Source: PVC group bacterium (GTDB lineage: Bacteria; Verrucomicrobiota; Kiritimatiellia; SS1-B-03-39; UBA6053). Taken from it: a stretch of DNA of 5,709 bases. The stretch is from the NCBI GenBank assembly GCA_003565035.1, contig PXDP01000204.1:1-5709 (forward strand), in the 5' to 3' direction. Shown here in pieces: positions 4,606-5,709 of this stretch. A program made the position numbers and the translations under genes. Position 1 is the stretch's first letter. Each line of letters begins with the position of its first letter. Below the pieces are notes generated by a model. That model did no database searches. It was given only the letters and a program-made list of their open reading frames with translations, and was not told the DNA's origin.

Positions 4606-4655
4606 TTTTCCGATGATCGGAAAAGCATTCGCGCGGTTTTCCGATCATCGGAAAC
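4606..4655. repeat. Pair of TTTTCCGAT(G/C)ATCGGAAA palindromes in opposite orientation, 31 bp apart
   Basis: TTTTCCGATGATCGGAAAA at 4606-4624 and GTTTTCCGATCATCGGAAAC at 4636-4655. The second core is the reverse complement of the first, so the pair forms a larger inverted repeat around a 12-nt centre. The TTCCGA cores start at 4608 and 4639, 31 bp apart, the same spacing as the pair at 1022-1067. They separate the helicase scrap from the secreted-protein gene. I recall similar intergenic palindromes in PVC bacteria, but this is unverified. Confidence 0.88.
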
Positions 4656-4865
4656 CGGGTGTTAAGTCATGGGTTGTTGAGGGTGCCTGTTCGAGTCTCT
4701 TTTCCTGCAGGAGACACCCGTACATTGAATAACACCCAAATATCCGGGACAGGCTCAAATTTACCGGGTTTACTGTCAACCGGGGTTGAGCTTGCCGCGA
4801 GGACTTCTCTGGAGGAAGCTTGACGGATCAAATCGACGACAATCCTGATTCGAAAACCCTGATAG
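4656..4865. other. Non-coding gap without recognised gene
   Basis: About 210 bases without a credible reading frame. TCCTGCAGGA (4703-4712) is a 10-bp palindrome with GTCTC and GAGAC beside it. TTGACG near 4820 could be a -35 box for the secreted-protein gene, but no good -10 follows at the right distance. I see nothing else. Confidence 0.4.
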
Positions 4866-4871
4866 AAGGAG
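4866..4871 (+). promoter_or_regulatory. Ribosome binding site fixing the start of the secreted protein
   Basis: AAGGAG lies seven bases before the ATG at 4879. It is the clearest Shine-Dalgarno sequence in the window, and selects this ATG over the one at 4888. Confidence 0.8.
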
Positions 4872-4878
4872 ACGCAAG

Positions 4879-5463
4879 ATGATAAGGATGGCTGGTATAC
4901 TGCTTATGTTTTTCGCTGCACGGATTCCCGTACAGGCGGAGATTTTAGTGAAGAATTTTGACATGGCCGAAATTGGGGAACATGGTTTTCCAGCGGAATG
5001 GCGGATTTCCCATCCCTTCCATCTGGAACGCAATGACACGACCGTCTCCCGCGAAATGATCACGGAGGGACAGAATGCATTTCCTGTTCTGAGAATCCTC
5101 AAGCCGACCCCAAACGATAATGTGGCTCTGGGCGCACAGGACATTGACATTCCGGACGGAACCCGGGCATTATATATTCAGACACGCATGCGTGCCCGGA
5201 ATGTGAAACACGGCACAAAATTCTGGCATGCGCCCGGCGTGGGGGTCTCTTTCCTGTTTGGGGAGGGGCGGGCAAGGTCCGGAAATATTGATCAGTGGAT
5301 CAAGGCGCCGGAGGGCGATTCGGACTGGACCCTTTACGAGACCACGATTGAAGTGCATGACAACGCCTCCAAAGCCAGCATTGCGGTGGTTGCGCATGAA
5401 TGGAGCGGGATCCTGGATATCGACTGGATCCTGGTTCGGGCCATTTCCTCAAACGAAGATTGA
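4879..5463 (+). CDS. Exported beta-sandwich protein, carbohydrate-binding-module-like
   Basis: A 194-residue protein with a probable Sec signal peptide: basic MIRM start, hydrophobic AGILLMFFAA core, and likely cleavage after VQA (residue 20). The mature part reads NFDMAEIGEHGFPAEWRIS and later LRILKPTPNDNV, followed by alternating strand-like segments. It ends in GDSDWTLYETTIEVHD (146-161) and WSGILDIDWILV (175-186). That closing pattern, a Trp-rich strand and then GxLDIDxIxV, is common at the end of galactose-binding/CBM-like jelly-roll domains attached to exported sulfatases and glycosidases. No catalytic domain is present, so it is a stand-alone binding domain or an uncharacterised secreted protein. 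A strong ribosome binding site supports the start. The next frame begins 31 bases downstream, so the two could be co-transcribed. The gene looks intact, unlike its neighbours. The carbohydrate-binding assignment is inference from fold-like pattern only. Confidence 0.8.
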   Translation: MIRMAGILLMFFAARIPVQAEILVKNFDMAEIGEHGFPAEWRISHPFHLERNDTTVSREMITEGQNAFPVLRILKPTPNDNVALGAQDIDIPDGTRALYIQTRMRARNVKHGTKFWHAPGVGVSFLFGEGRARSGNIDQWIKAPEGDSDWTLYETTIEVHDNASKASIAVVAHEWSGILDIDWILVRAISSNED

Positions 5464-5494
5464 TTTCACCCAATAATTTTCGCATATGATTTGA

Positions 5495-5709
5495 ATGAAA
5501 CCGATCTCAGAGATGTTTGCGTCCGTCCGGGGGGTGATTTTTGATATGGACGGCGTCCTGTGCGATTCCGAGCCGCTGATCGCGGAGGCGGCCTGCCCCC
5601 GTCCTGTTTTGATGTGTGCGTGACCGGGGATGATGTTTCCCGCAAGAAACCCGATCCGGAAACCTTTCTGACCGCCGCGTCGCGATTGGGCCTGGACCCG
5701 GCGGTCTGT
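5495..5709 (+). pseudogene. HAD phosphatase (beta-phosphoglucomutase type) with internal deletion; cut by window end
   Basis: The ATG at 5495 opens a frame containing GVIFDMDGVLCDSEPL (13-28), HAD motif I with nucleophile Asp17 and Asp19. After IAEAA the frame runs into nonsense and stops at TGA 5618-5620 (42 aa). A different frame, from about 5590 to the window end, reads GLPPSCFDVCVTGDDVSRKK then PDPETFLTAASRLGLDP. This is the HAD segment around motif III (Lys of KKPDPE at 5647-5649) that normally lies over a hundred residues further on. The four-helix cap domain and motif II (Ser/Thr after the third strand) are missing. The join is near GCGGCC at 5589-5594, with a change of frame. Intact members hydrolyse or isomerise sugar phosphates; this one cannot. 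Only a weak ribosome binding site precedes it. The rest may continue past the window. Confidence 0.82.

Noticed and set aside
4685..4720. tRNA-like T-arm (GTTCGAGTC) as a possible attachment-site remnant
   Set aside because: The flanking bases do not form the required T-stem, no acceptor or anticodon stem can be folded, and no integrase is present.

Overview
This 5.7 kb window looks like an accessory, partly decayed stretch of a GC-rich bacterial chromosome. Palindromic REP-like repeats are dense, one protein is a secreted beta-sandwich, and several defence-type genes are broken. That combination recalls the PVC group (Kiritimatiellota, Verrucomicrobiota, Lentisphaerota). The assignment is inference from style; no marker gene is present.

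Layout. Bases 1-868 hold a Fic toxin-type module: the tail of an upstream gene, a 217-aa Fic protein whose start overlaps that tail's stop (ATGA), and a convergent 67-aa gene on the minus strand. The small protein carries a Ser-x-x-x-Glu-Gly helix resembling the inhibitory motif of Fic antitoxins. Bases 869-1464 are non-coding and rich in repeats: two TTCCGA-NNN-TCGGAA palindromes 31 bp apart, then a mirrored array of four two-hairpin units. Bases 1465-2298 are a graveyard of defence genes: an internally deleted type III DNA methyltransferase (Mod), the first codons of an HNH/EVE-like endonuclease, and the C-terminal fifth or so of a UvrD-type helicase. A second REP-like array (2344-2456) reproduces one half of the first with identical spacing.

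Bases 2567-4348 hold the best-preserved genes: a 153-aa HTH (excisionase-like) antitoxin-type protein and a 390-aa AAA+ ATPase with a C-terminal winged helix. Both starts lack a Shine-Dalgarno sequence and sit against operator-like repeats. The PIN-domain toxin expected beside this antitoxin is absent, and the ATPase takes its place. From 4376 an N-terminal scrap appears of the same RelE-UvrD helicase family whose C-terminus lies 2 kb upstream, so the two pieces are in reversed order. A second 31-bp-spaced palindrome pair follows (4606-4655), then an exported 194-aa carbohydrate-binding-like protein with a good ribosome binding site. The window ends in a HAD phosphatase (beta-phosphoglucomutase type) that has lost its cap domain through an internal deletion and frameshift.

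I do not see a complete new multi-gene system. The strongest leads are the convergent Fic antitoxin candidate, the HTH plus ATPase pair with phased upstream repeats, the rigid architecture of the two repeat families, and the recurrent internal deletions that broke Mod, the helicase and the HAD gene.
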